From contig JANYFG010000018.1 of the NCBI GenBank assembly GCA_025362815.1, positions 1-35,106 of the forward strand: a DNA stretch of 35,106 bases. The letters are read 5' to 3'. The translations under genes were made by a program, and so were the position numbers. The stretch is from Rhodospirillales bacterium (lineage in GTDB: Bacteria > Pseudomonadota > Alphaproteobacteria > Acetobacterales > Acetobacteraceae). Position 1 is the first letter of the stretch. Each line of letters begins with the position of its first letter. The notes beneath the pieces were generated by a model. It ran no database searches. It saw nothing but the letters and a program-made list of their open reading frames with translations, and had not been told where the DNA came from. Shown here in pieces: positions 7,568 to 15,863 of the stretch.

Positions 7568-8542
7568 GTGCGGATCTGCATCTTTGGCGCCGGGGCGATC
7601 GGTGGCTTCATCGGGGGATATCTGGCCCGCGCCGGTATCGAGGTGTCGGTGGTGGCACGCGGCAGGCATCTCGAGGCCATACGTGCCCACGGCCTCACCG
7701 TCGAAGCGCCGGACGAACGCTTCACCGTGAAGGTGGCGGCCAGCGGCAATCCCGCCGATCTCGGCGTCCAGGATGGCGTGCTGGTCACCGTCAAGGGCCC
7801 GGCCTTGCCGCAGGTGGCCGGATTGATCGGCCCGTTGCTGGGGCCTCAAACACCGGTGGCGTTCCTCACCAACGGCGTTCCGTGGTGGTATTTCCACGGC
7901 CATGGCGGTGCGCTGGATGGCACGCGGCTGCCCATGCTCGATCCCGATGACGTCATCTGGAATGCCGTGGGCACCCGCACCGTGGGCGGCATCGCCTGGC
8001 CCGCAAGCTCGGTGCCGGAGCCGGGCGTGATCCGGGTGTTGAGCCCGAAATCGCGGCCGACCATCCTGGGCGCGCCTGACGGCATCACCACAAAAGGCAT
8101 TCTGGCCCTGCAGGAGGCTTTCGTTGCGGCGGGCCTTCCCGTGGAGGTCGAAACTCAGATCCGTGATCGCATCTGGGAGAAGATCGCCTTCAACCTGAGC
8201 GCCGGCCCGATGTGCGTGCTGACCGAAACGCCGGTGCGCGCCACGCACGAGGAAGACCCCCTCATCGCCGCGTCCCGCCGCGTGCTGGACGAGGCGGCGG
8301 CGCTGATCAAGGCGCTGGGCCGCGACGCGGTCCTTGATGTCGAACGCATCGTGGGCGTGAACATGACGCTTGGCCATCGTCCCAGTATCCTGCAGGACCT
8401 TATGGCGCGAAGGCCGATGGAGGTGGACGGGCTTTACAACGTCCCCCTGCAACTCGCCAAAATGACCGGCACGCCCATGCCGACATTGGAATTCCTGGCT
8501 GCCCTTATCCGTGTCAAGGTGCATGCATTGTCGCTCGCCTGA
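7568..8542 (+). CDS. Ketopantoate reductase (PanE/ApbA)-family oxidoreductase
   Basis: NAD(P)H-dependent reductase of the 2-dehydropantoate 2-reductase family, 324 residues. It has the N-terminal Rossmann motif GAGAIGG (about residues 7-13). The conserved Asn lies in TNGVPWWYFHG and the catalytic Lys in WEKIAFNLSAG, followed by a helical C-terminal domain. Active-site residues look intact. The start is GTG at 7568 with a GAAGGGA ribosome binding site ten bases upstream. True pantoate synthesis is unlikely here: the gene sits between two ABC importers and far from panB/panC. It more likely reduces a 2-oxo acid intermediate, or oxidises a hydroxy acid, in the local pathway. That role is inference. 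Confidence 0.88.
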   Translation: MRICIFGAGAIGGFIGGYLARAGIEVSVVARGRHLEAIRAHGLTVEAPDERFTVKVAASGNPADLGVQDGVLVTVKGPALPQVAGLIGPLLGPQTPVAFLTNGVPWWYFHGHGGALDGTRLPMLDPDDVIWNAVGTRTVGGIAWPASSVPEPGVIRVLSPKSRPTILGAPDGITTKGILALQEAFVAAGLPVEVETQIRDRIWEKIAFNLSAGPMCVLTETPVRATHEEDPLIAASRRVLDEAAALIKALGRDAVLDVERIVGVNMTLGHRPSILQDLMARRPMEVDGLYNVPLQLAKMTGTPMPTLEFLAALIRVKVHALSLA

Positions 8543-8561
8543 TGAAATGTGGAGATGTCCC

Positions 8562-10082
8562 ATGATCACGACACGACGCAGCCTCATCGCCGCCACTACC
8601 GCGCTGCCGTTCCTCCATCGCCCCGCACGGGCGCAGGCGCGGCCTGGATATTTGCGATACGGGCTTTCCGCCTTCCCGCCCAATCTGCTGCCCTGGGACA
8701 GTACCGGCGCCTCCGCCGGCACCGTGAAGATGCTGATCCATCGCAGCCTGGTGGCGTGGGAAAGAACGGGGCAGCTGCAAGGCGAGCTCGCCACATCCTG
8801 GGCGATCGACGAGTCGGGCGCCTGGGTCTTCAAACTTCGCCCCAACGCGTTGTTTCACAACGGCGAGAAAGTCACGTCCGAGGATGTACGCTGGACCATC
8901 GAGCAGGTGGCCGGCGAGAAATCCACCGCCTATATGCGCGCCCAGTTCCAAAATGTCGTGCGCGTGGAAACGCCGGATGCCACCACCGTGCGTATCGTCA
9001 CGAAGGAAAAGATCGCGACGGTGCCTGCGTGGTTTGCCAACTACAACATGTTCGTCTGCTGGCACAAATCCGATCCGAAGGCACCCATCGGCTGCGGGCC
9101 GTATCGGCTCGTGCGCCAGGAACGCGGAACCTCCGTCGAGGTCGCGGCCTCGCCGAATTACTACAAACCGGGCCTGCCCAAACTGAAGTCCATCCTGTTT
9201 ACCGCCTACCCCGACGAGAACCTTCGCAACGCGGCGCTGCGCTCTGGCGATCTCGACATGATCGAATATGTCCCGTGGCAGTCCATGGCCTCGGTGGAGG
9301 CGGACCCACGGCTGGCATTGGCGGAAACCCAAGGTGCGGCCTTCATGGACGTGCTGTTCAACGGAACGCGCCCCCCATTCAACGACCCCCGCGTGCGCCG
9401 TGCCGTGGCCCACGCCGTCCAACGCAAGGACATCGTGCAGGCGGCCTTCTTCGGCCGAGGCCGCACGTTGGAGGGCGTGCCGATCGCCGAGGGATCGCCG
9501 TATTACGACGACGCCCTGGCGCATGGCTGGAACTACGATCCGACGCGGTCCAAGGCACTGCTGGCGGAAGCCGGCATGGCGTCCGGCTTTTCCTGCAAGA
9601 TGCTGTCCACCGCGCAGTTCGGCATGCACAAGGACACCGCTGAAATCGTGCAGCAATACCTCGCCGCCATCGGGATCCAGGCCGAGCTGAGCTTGCCGGA
9701 CTGGTCCACCCGCGTGAGCCTCGGCACCCGCGGACAATACGACCTGGCTATCCACGGCGTATCCGCCGACAGCAACGATCCTGATGGGCTCGCGGTCGTG
9801 ATGGATACGTCGCTCTCGCCCTCGCATGGTCGCTCCTTCGGCGTTCAGGCCCCGCGCACCATCGCCGCCCTGGCACGCGGGCGGGCGGAATTCGATGAGG
9901 CGCGGCGCATCGAGGTGTACAAGGACATGCAGCGCGCCGCGTTGGAGGAGGTGCCGATGGTCGGTCTCGCCTGGCGTTCGCAGGGCTTCGGCATGGACAA
10001 GCGCGTGGCGGGCTTCACCAATCTGCCAGGAGCGCTCAGCACCTCCTCGGGCGGCATGCTCGAATACACCAGCTTCGCCTGA
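8562..10082 (+). CDS. ABC transporter substrate-binding protein, peptide/nickel type (SBP_bac_5)
   Basis: Periplasmic binding protein of the oligopeptide/nickel/glutathione family, 506 residues, normal length. The N-terminus TRRSLIAATTALPFL carries twin arginines before a hydrophobic core and may be a Tat signal, with likely cleavage after ARAQA. Family hallmarks are the N-terminal LATSWAIDESGAWVFKLRPN, then LFHNGEKVTSEDVRWTIE, and later PPFNDPRVRRAVAHAVQRKDI. The start at 8562 is supported by GGAG at 8551-8554. An upstream in-frame ATG (8511) lies inside the PanE-like gene. It is directly followed by two permeases but no ATPase genes. The substrate is unknown; a small peptide or amide is plausible. 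Confidence 0.9.
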   Translation: MITTRRSLIAATTALPFLHRPARAQARPGYLRYGLSAFPPNLLPWDSTGASAGTVKMLIHRSLVAWERTGQLQGELATSWAIDESGAWVFKLRPNALFHNGEKVTSEDVRWTIEQVAGEKSTAYMRAQFQNVVRVETPDATTVRIVTKEKIATVPAWFANYNMFVCWHKSDPKAPIGCGPYRLVRQERGTSVEVAASPNYYKPGLPKLKSILFTAYPDENLRNAALRSGDLDMIEYVPWQSMASVEADPRLALAETQGAAFMDVLFNGTRPPFNDPRVRRAVAHAVQRKDIVQAAFFGRGRTLEGVPIAEGSPYYDDALAHGWNYDPTRSKALLAEAGMASGFSCKMLSTAQFGMHKDTAEIVQQYLAAIGIQAELSLPDWSTRVSLGTRGQYDLAIHGVSADSNDPDGLAVVMDTSLSPSHGRSFGVQAPRTIAALARGRAEFDEARRIEVYKDMQRAALEEVPMVGLAWRSQGFGMDKRVAGFTNLPGALSTSSGGMLEYTSFA

Positions 10083-11032
10083 TGGATTTCGTGCTCCGCC
10101 GGGTGGCCACGGCCGCGGTGCTGGTGTGCATCGTCGCCAGCATCGTGTTCCTGGCCATCCACCTCGTGCCCGGAGACCCCGCCGAGATCCTGCTCTCGGC
10201 CGGTGGCGCCGCGCCCGATGCGGCCACGGTGGCGGAACTGCGTGACAGGCTGGGCCTCAACCTGCCGTTGCAGACGCAGTATGCCAACTTCCTGATCGGC
10301 GTGGTGCATGGTGACCTCGGAACGTCGCTGGTGGATGATTACCCGGTGCTCGATGAAATCACGTTGCGCCTGCCACGCACGCTGGAACTGATCGCCGCCG
10401 GCACCTTGCTCGCCATCGCCGTGGCCCTCCCGGCCGGCACCTGGGCGGGGCTGCACCGCGATGGCGGCTTCGATCGCATCGCGTCTGGCGTGGCGGCGTT
10501 CGTGCTGGCCATTCCGGTGTTCGTGGTGGGCACCCTGCTGGTGCTGCTGCTCGCGCAGACGCTGCACCTGATGCCCGCCGGCGGCTACGTGGCCTTCGCG
10601 AAGGCACCCGGCCAGCATCTGCTGTTGCTCGCCCTTCCCGCCGTGGTGATCGCCAAGGGCCTGGCCGCCGTGCTCTTTCGCATGACCCGCAGCGCGGTGC
10701 TGGATGTTTCGCAACGCGACTATGTGCGCACCGCAAGGGCCAAGGGCCTGCGTCCCTTCAACGTGCTGCTGTGGCATGTTCTGCGCAACGCGCTCTCGCC
10801 GGTGCTGACGGTGCTGGGCCTGCACATGGGTGCCCTGCTCGGCGGCACCGTATTGGTGGAGTATGTCTTCAACTGGCCTGGCTTGTCCACGCCCCTTCTG
10901 CGTGCCGTCGAATCGCGGGACTACCCGATGGTCGTCGGCATCGTGCTTGTGGTGTCCACGTTGTTTCTCATGATCAACCTCATCACCGATCTCCTACGCG
11001 CCGCGCTCGATCCACGGATCCGCGCCGCATGA
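10082..11032 (+). CDS. ABC transporter permease, DppB-like
   Basis: First permease of the peptide-type importer, 316 residues with six predicted membrane spans. The N-terminus [20 protein letters not shown] and the motif [12 protein letters not shown] are typical of DppB/OppB. The cytoplasmic docking loop reads [20 protein letters not shown]. Start and preceding stop share one base (TGATG at 10080-10084), indicating translational coupling to the binding protein. It continues into DppC with an ATGA overlap. Confidence 0.93.
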   Translation: MDFVLRRVATAAVLVCIVASIVFLAIHLVPGDPAEILLSAGGAAPDAATVAELRDRLGLNLPLQTQYANFLIGVVHGDLGTSLVDDYPVLDEITLRLPRTLELIAAGTLLAIAVALPAGTWAGLHRDGGFDRIASGVAAFVLAIPVFVVGTLLVLLLAQTLHLMPAGGYVAFAKAPGQHLLLLALPAVVIAKGLAAVLFRMTRSAVLDVSQRDYVRTARAKGLRPFNVLLWHVLRNALSPVLTVLGLHMGALLGGTVLVEYVFNWPGLSTPLLRAVESRDYPMVVGIVLVVSTLFLMINLITDLLRAALDPRIRAA

Positions 11033-11850
11033 GGCGCCTTGCCCTACCCGCCTTGCTGGTGGCCGCCATCGTGCTGCTCGCCCTCGCGGCGCCCCTGCTC
11101 GGATTGACCGATCCCGTCCGTCAGGATGTGGCGCGCCGCCTCGCCAGCCCGAGTGCCACGAACCTGCTCGGCCGCGACGAATTCGGGCGAGACGTTCTGT
11201 CGCGACTGATCTGGGGTGCACGCACCAGCTTGGTTGTGGCCTTCGCCTCCGCCACCATCGCCTGCCTGTTGGGCACCCTGCTCGGGCTGTGCGCCGCCTG
11301 GTTTCGCGGCATCGGCGGCATTTTGGCGCTCGGCAGCACCGACATCATCCTGTGCTTCCCCCCGGTGCTGCTGGCGCTGCTCGTCGTTACCCTGCTCGGG
11401 CCGGGCGCCTTCACGTTGATCCTGGTGTTATCAGTGTTGTTCGTGCCCGGCTTCGCGCGTGTCACCTATGGCGAGGTGCTGCTGGTCCGTGCGCTGGACT
11501 ATGTGGAGGCCGCCCGCGCCATGGGGTCCAGCACGCCCCGCATCCTGCTGCGCACCGTTCTGCCCAACGTCGCGGGGCCCATTCTGGTGCAGCTCTCTCT
11601 GGCCGTCGCCGCCGCCATCGTGCTGGAAAGCGGGCTGAGCTTTCTGGGCCTGGGCGTGGTGCCGCCATCGCCGTCCTGGGGCCTGATGATCCGCGGCGCC
11701 CGCACCACGCTGGAGCAGGCGCCCTTGTTGCTGGTATGGCCCTGCGCGGCGCTCACACTGACCATCCTCGCCATGAACCTGCTCTGCGACGCGCTGCGCG
11801 ACGTGGCAGACCCGCGCAGCGCGGCCGCATTGTTTTCCAAAAGGAGTTGA
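11029..11850 (+). CDS. ABC transporter permease, DppC-like
   Basis: Second permease of the peptide-type importer, 273 residues. It shows the DppC hallmark LLGRDEFGRDVLSRLIWGAR near residues 40-60, the docking loop DYVEAARAMGSSTPRILLRT, and SFLGLGVVPPSPSWGLMI before the last spans. The ATG at 11029 overlaps the DppB stop (ATGA). The frame is open further upstream inside dppB, but that part has no family similarity. The following gene is a creatininase-like enzyme, not the DppD/DppF ATPases usually found next, so the importer must borrow ATPases from elsewhere. Confidence 0.92.
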   Translation: MRRLALPALLVAAIVLLALAAPLLGLTDPVRQDVARRLASPSATNLLGRDEFGRDVLSRLIWGARTSLVVAFASATIACLLGTLLGLCAAWFRGIGGILALGSTDIILCFPPVLLALLVVTLLGPGAFTLILVLSVLFVPGFARVTYGEVLLVRALDYVEAARAMGSSTPRILLRTVLPNVAGPILVQLSLAVAAAIVLESGLSFLGLGVVPPSPSWGLMIRGARTTLEQAPLLLVWPCAALTLTILAMNLLCDALRDVADPRSAAALFSKRS

Positions 11851-11855
11851 TCGCC

Positions 11856-12677
11856 ATGGCCAGCTACACCACGCCAAAGGTCCATATGGGCACACTGACC
11901 GGCGACGAGGGCCGCGCGATCTATGCGCAGAACCCGGTCATTCTCCTGCCCATGGGCAGCCACGAGGACCAGGGCCCGCACGCGCCGATGGGCGACTACC
12001 TCCTTGCTGAAAAGATCGCCGAACTGGCGGCGCTGAAAGCCACCGAAATGGGCACGCCCACGCTGGTGGCGCCCGTTGTGCCGTTCGGCGGGGCGGATTA
12101 TTTCGGCGCGATGATCGGCGGCATCTCGATCTCCGAAGCCACGCTCACCAGCGTCATCGGCGACATGTTTTCCTCGCTGCATCGCCACAAACTGACGCGG
12201 CTGATCGTCATCAACGGCCATGGCGGCAATGTCGGCCCCATCCAGGTGGCCACCCGCGCGGTGCATCGCGCCACCGGCATGCTCATTCCCAGCCTGTATC
12301 TTTGGCGCATCGGCTACGGCCTGCTGCCGGGCATCGTGGGCGCCGAAAAGTCAAAGGCCGTGTCGGGCCATGGCTCGGATCCATTGACCTCCATCGGCAT
12401 GCATCTGTTTCCGGAGCTGATCCGCCCCGACATGATCCCGCAGGCCTTGCCGATCAAACGCAATCTCGCGCTGGACCTGCCCTATCTGTCGCTCGGCGCG
12501 GTGAATTTCGAGGGCGCCGAAATCGGTCTGCCGACGGAGTATGACGAGGTCTATAACAAGGGCGTGGCCAAGGGCGACCCCAATCTGTGCTCGGCGGAAA
12601 CCGGCCTCGCGCTCACCCGCCAACTCACCGATCTGTGCGCCCGCTTCGCCGTGCATTTCGCGAGTAAGACAGTCTAA
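11856..12677 (+). CDS. Creatininase-family amidohydrolase
   Basis: Member of the creatinine amidohydrolase family, 273 residues. Relatives open cyclic amides (creatinine, amino-lactams) or remove formyl groups from deazapurine intermediates, using two metal ions. The family motifs are LLPMGSHEDQGPHAPMGDYLLAE (residues ~30-52), INGHGGN and GHGSDPLTSIGMHL. In creatininase the first motif is E-x-H (Glu34, His36). Here it reads EDQ (Glu37, Gln39), so one canonical histidine ligand is glutamine, while the later Asp (47) and the NGHGGN histidine remain. The start ATG at 11856 follows a strong AAGGAG (11841-11846). It is coupled to the peptide-type importer, which suggests it acts on the imported compound. 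The exact reaction is unknown. Confidence 0.85.
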   Translation: MASYTTPKVHMGTLTGDEGRAIYAQNPVILLPMGSHEDQGPHAPMGDYLLAEKIAELAALKATEMGTPTLVAPVVPFGGADYFGAMIGGISISEATLTSVIGDMFSSLHRHKLTRLIVINGHGGNVGPIQVATRAVHRATGMLIPSLYLWRIGYGLLPGIVGAEKSKAVSGHGSDPLTSIGMHLFPELIRPDMIPQALPIKRNLALDLPYLSLGAVNFEGAEIGLPTEYDEVYNKGVAKGDPNLCSAETGLALTRQLTDLCARFAVHFASKTV

Positions 12678-12683
12678 CACAGC

Positions 12684-12791
12684 ATGACTGGCCCGTCGAC
12701 AGGAGTCGACATGAACGGCCCGTCGACAGGCGTCGACATGACTGGCCCGTCGACAGGCGTCGACATGAACGGCACGTCGACGGGCGTCGAC
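12684..12791 (+). repeat. 27-bp tandem repeat, four copies, at the ROK gene start
   Basis: Four head-to-tail 27-bp units begin at 12684, 12711, 12738 and 12765. Each starts with ATG and ends with GTCGAC. Unit peptides are MTGPSTGVD, MNGPSTGVD, MTGPSTGVD and MNGTSTGVD. The last one runs into the native phosphate-binding motif (VDIGGTS). Unit 1 contains AGGAG five bases before the ATG of unit 2; units 2 and 3 have AGGCG and unit 4 has GGGCG at the same place. Confidence 0.95.
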
Positions 12792-13703
12792 ATCGGCGGC
12801 ACGTCGGTCAAGCTGGGGGCGGTGGGGCAGGGCGGGCGCATCATTGCCACCAGCGCTCTGCCGTTCGGCGCCTTTGGCGATTTCCCCGCTTTCGCCGATG
12901 CGCTGGCGGCGTCGATCCGATCGCTGGGCGCGGGCCTCGGCACCGGCCCGATCGGGATCGCAAGCCCGGGCTTCCCCGACCCCCAAACCGGCATCATCGA
13001 TGATGGCGGCTACAACGTGGCCATCCTGCGCGGTCAATCCGTGGCCCAGGCGCTGCGGGACCGCGGGCTGCCCGTCGCCACCACGCTGAACGACGGTGTG
13101 GCAGCCGCCATCGGCGAACACGCGTTCGGCCACGGCCCAGGCCTGTCGCGATTCGTGCTGATCACGCTGGGCACCGGCGTCGGCGGATGCGTGATGCTCG
13201 CGGGCACGCCGATGGTGGGGCAGGGCGGTTCGCCACCGGAACTGGGCGCCATGGTGCTCGACACGTCCGGCCCCGAAGGCGACAACGGGTTGGCCGGCAC
13301 GTTTGAGGCGTATGCCTGCGCCGGCGGATTCGCCCGCGCCTATGTGGAACACGGCGGCGCCCGCGATGCCACGCCCCGGCAGATCTGCGAAGCCGCCGGC
13401 AGGGGAGACGCCGCGGCCACAGCGGCGCTCGATGCCGTGTGCGGCCGCATCGCGCAGGGCCTCGGCACCCTCGTCAACGCGCTCAACCTCGAAGCGTGCC
13501 TGATCGGCGGCGGCATATCGCAGGCCGGGCCCCTCCTGCGCGACGGGATCGCGGCGCATCTGCCGCGTTTCACATGGCCGCCCTTGCTGCGCCGCGTCTC
13601 GCTGCGGTTGGCCGCCACCGGCAACGCGGCGGGATGGCTGGGCGCCGCGGTGGCCGCACGCCATGCCGCGGCAGGCAAGACAGACCCGCCCGATGCGACA
13701 TAG
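12711..13703 (+). CDS. ROK-family sugar kinase/regulator-like protein
   Basis: ROK (repressor, ORF, kinase) family protein of about 330 residues; relatives phosphorylate sugars such as glucose, N-acetylglucosamine or N-acetylmannosamine. Visible: phosphate-1 motif GVDIGGTSVKLG, the catalytic-Asp region TLNDGVAAAIGE, and the phosphate-2 motif LITLGTGVGGCV. The ROK zinc motif CxCGxxGC is missing: the region reads PPELGAMVLDTSGPEGDNGL, then AGTFEAY. No DNA-binding domain precedes the kinase part, so a kinase-like role is favoured over a repressor. The N-terminus is preceded by the 27-bp repeat array. ATG 12711 is chosen because AGGAG (12701-12705) lies five bases upstream, while ATG 12684 has no ribosome binding site. 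Starts 12738 and 12765 are also possible, so several N-termini may be produced. Confidence 0.85.
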   Translation: MNGPSTGVDMTGPSTGVDMNGTSTGVDIGGTSVKLGAVGQGGRIIATSALPFGAFGDFPAFADALAASIRSLGAGLGTGPIGIASPGFPDPQTGIIDDGGYNVAILRGQSVAQALRDRGLPVATTLNDGVAAAIGEHAFGHGPGLSRFVLITLGTGVGGCVMLAGTPMVGQGGSPPELGAMVLDTSGPEGDNGLAGTFEAYACAGGFARAYVEHGGARDATPRQICEAAGRGDAAATAALDAVCGRIAQGLGTLVNALNLEACLIGGGISQAGPLLRDGIAAHLPRFTWPPLLRRVSLRLAATGNAAGWLGAAVAARHAAAGKTDPPDAT

Positions 13704-13757
13704 AATGCCACCATGCCGCAACGCCCCCCCCAAACGCCCCCTGCGCGGCCGCTTGTC

Positions 13758-14810
13758 ATGTCGCCACGCCCGCGGATGCGCGACATCGCCGATCTCGCCG
13801 GGGTCTCCGTGGCCACCGTCAGCCGCGCCCTGTCCGGATCGCCGCTGGTGGTGGAGGAGACGCGCCTGGCGGTGGAAAGCATCGTCCGCCGCACCGGCTA
13901 CACCATCAACCACGCCGGGCGCGGCCTGAGGCTGCAGGCGAGCCGGCAGATCCTGGTGCTGCTGCCGACCATCGCCAACGCCTTCTTCGCCGAGATCGTC
14001 CAAGGCGTCGACGCCGAGGCGCAGAAGGCCGGCTACGGCATCCTCGTCGGCAGCACCGAAGGCTCGTCCGAGCGGGAGGAGACCCTGGCCCGCCAGCTTC
14101 TGTCCGGCGCCGTCGACGGGCTGGTCATCCTCACCGGCCGTGTGCCCGCCTTGCTCGCGGGCCCCGAATTCGCCCATCGACTGGTGATGGTGTCCGAGGA
14201 GGGCGGGCACGGCATCGAGACGATCGGCATCGACAACGAAGCCGCCTCGCGTGAGGCCACGTCCTACCTCATCGGGCTCGGCCACCGCCGCATCGCCCAC
14301 ATCGCCGGACCCTGCGGCAACATCCTCACCCGCCAGCGCCAGGCCGGATTCCAAAGCGCCTGCCGCGAGGCCGGATTGAACGCAGACCCCATCGCGTCCG
14401 GTGATTTCAGCGCGGCGTCCGGCAGCCGGGCGATGGCCGAGCTGCTCACCCGCCACGCTCCCACCGCCGTGGTCTGCGCCAACGACGACATGGCCCTCGG
14501 CGCCATGGCCGAGGCGCGCGCCCAGGGACTGCTGATCCCGCGCGACCTCTCGGTGGTGGGGTTCGACGATCTGCCCTATGCCGCCTTCTTCGACCCGCCG
14601 CTGACCACCATCCGCCAGCCGCGCCGCCGGTTCGGCGAGCTGGCCGCCGCCACGCTCATCACCGGCGCCGCAGGTGTCGCGGGCGTCGCGGGCCCCGGCA
14701 CCAGGTTGCCCTACAGCCTCATCATACGCGCCAGCGCGGCGCCGCCGCCCGACCCCCTCGCGGCGCCGCCGCCTCCCCCGCCCGGCCAGCCACGCCAACG
14801 CCGAAAGTGA
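13758..14810 (+). CDS. LacI-family transcriptional regulator
   Basis: Repressor with an N-terminal LacI helix-turn-helix (MRDIADLAGVSVATVSRALS), hinge region, and a periplasmic-binding-protein-like effector domain (ILVLLPTIANAFFAEIVQGV onward; VVGFDDLPYAAFFDPPLTTI near the end). From ATG 13758 it is 350 residues. ATG 13713 would add 15 residues rich in Pro and Gln, and ATG 13776 would start right at the HTH. None has a clear ribosome binding site, and 13758 is chosen for its usual spacing to the HTH. The C-terminus ends in a low-complexity Pro/Ala tail (PPPPPPG). It follows the ROK gene by a short gap and is the obvious candidate regulator of the catabolic run. The effector is probably a sugar or pathway intermediate (inference). 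Confidence 0.9.
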   Translation: MSPRPRMRDIADLAGVSVATVSRALSGSPLVVEETRLAVESIVRRTGYTINHAGRGLRLQASRQILVLLPTIANAFFAEIVQGVDAEAQKAGYGILVGSTEGSSEREETLARQLLSGAVDGLVILTGRVPALLAGPEFAHRLVMVSEEGGHGIETIGIDNEAASREATSYLIGLGHRRIAHIAGPCGNILTRQRQAGFQSACREAGLNADPIASGDFSAASGSRAMAELLTRHAPTAVVCANDDMALGAMAEARAQGLLIPRDLSVVGFDDLPYAAFFDPPLTTIRQPRRRFGELAAATLITGAAGVAGVAGPGTRLPYSLIIRASAAPPPDPLAAPPPPPPGQPRQRRK

Positions 14811-15718
14811 TTCAGCGGCTTGTCGATCCCGCGTCAGAATGCGAACAGGATCAACACGCAAGGCGGAGCAGTTTGGATTTGGACAGCGTCGGCGCCATCA
14901 CGGTGCGCTTCTGGGGCACGCGCGGCAGCCTGCCGACGCCGGGACCCACCACATTGCGCTATGGCGGCAACACCTGCTGTGTCGAACTGCGCTGCGGCCC
15001 CCATCTCGTCATCCTCGATGCCGGCAGCGGCCTGCGACCGTTCGGCCTCGCCCTTCAAAACGCCCGCGAAAGGGTGCAGGCCGACATCCTGCTCACCCAC
15101 GCCCATCTCGACCATATCTGCGGCCTGCCGTTCTTCGGCCCCATCTACAGCTGCCACACCGCGTTGCGCATCTGGTCCGGCCACCTCACCGGCGCACGCG
15201 GCATCGAGGCCACCCTGCGCCCCAGCTGGAACGCCCCCTTCATGCCCGATCTCGGCACCGCCATGCGCGCCACCCTGGCGTTTCACGACGTTGAAACCGC
15301 CGCCGCCTGGTCGCTCCACCCCGGCCTGCACGTCGCCACCACACGCCTCAACCATCCCGGCGGCGCCACCGGCTACCGGGTGTCCTGGGGTGGCGCCTCC
15401 GTCTGCTACCTCACCGACACCGAGCATTTCCCCGGCGGCGTCGACCCCGCCTTGGCCGAGTTCGCAGCCCACACCGACCTCCTCATCTACGACACCTGCT
15501 ACACTGACGCCGAATACGAAACCCGCGTCGGCTGGGGTCATTCCACCTGGCGGCACGGCGTGGCGCTGGCCAACGCCGCACATGCCGGCCGCCTCGTCCT
15601 GTTCCACCACGACCCCGGCCACGACGACGACGCGATGGACGCCATCGCGGCCGAGGCCGAGGCAGCCCGCCCCGGCAGCATCGCAGCCAAGGATGGCATG
15701 GTGCTCTCGCTCGGCTGA
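14807..15718 (+). CDS. MBL-fold metallo-hydrolase
   Basis: Metallo-beta-lactamase-fold hydrolase of about 303 residues. The zinc motif HAHLDH is in THAHLDHICGLPFFGPIYSC, followed by further ligand positions in LNHPGG, LTDTEH and LFHHDPGH. The N-terminal VRFWGTRGSLPTPGP matches the subgroup related to RNase Z/cyclic nucleotide phosphodiesterases, often found with sensor or phosphodiesterase functions in bacteria. The outer start is GTG 14807, overlapping the LacI stop (GTGA). A TTG at 14873, with GGAG four bases upstream, would give MDLDSVGAITVRFWG and fits the family better. The substrate is not predictable. It shares the strand and coupling of the upstream genes but may be a bystander. Confidence 0.82.
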   Translation: MIQRLVDPASECEQDQHARRSSLDLDSVGAITVRFWGTRGSLPTPGPTTLRYGGNTCCVELRCGPHLVILDAGSGLRPFGLALQNARERVQADILLTHAHLDHICGLPFFGPIYSCHTALRIWSGHLTGARGIEATLRPSWNAPFMPDLGTAMRATLAFHDVETAAAWSLHPGLHVATTRLNHPGGATGYRVSWGGASVCYLTDTEHFPGGVDPALAEFAAHTDLLIYDTCYTDAEYETRVGWGHSTWRHGVALANAAHAGRLVLFHHDPGHDDDAMDAIAAEAEAARPGSIAAKDGMVLSLG

Positions 15719-15785
15719 GGCGCCACCTCGGCTGAGGCGCCCACCTTCGCTGAGACGCCCACCTTCGCTGAGACGCCACGCATGG
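15716..15785 (+). repeat. ~18-bp tandem repeat, four copies, each beginning with the TGA stop of the MBL gene
   Basis: Units start at 15716, 15733, 15751 and 15769 (spacing 17, 18, 18). Consensus TGAGACGCCCACCTTCGC, with slightly diverged first and last copies. The first TGA is the stop codon of the MBL-fold gene, so the duplication has copied the gene end into the intergenic space. Confidence 0.85.
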
Positions 15786-15863
15786 CTGTCACGTCACAAC
15801 TCCCGCTTCCTGCCCAATCCGAACCTGCGATGATCCTCAAAACTGCCAGTTGGACCGCGCCAG

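Noticed and set aside
7568-8542. PanE-like gene as a true pantothenate-pathway panE
   Set aside because: The active site is intact, but it sits between two importers with no pan genes near, so only the family level is claimed.
12684-12791. Repeat array considered as a plasmid iteron or an integration site
   Set aside because: It is in frame with the ROK gene, carries start codons, and no replication or integrase gene is nearby.
12351-14861. 836-codon minus-strand open frame
   Set aside because: It lies opposite the creatininase, ROK and LacI genes, all with clear motifs. Its product is a biased Arg/Gly/His-rich shadow.
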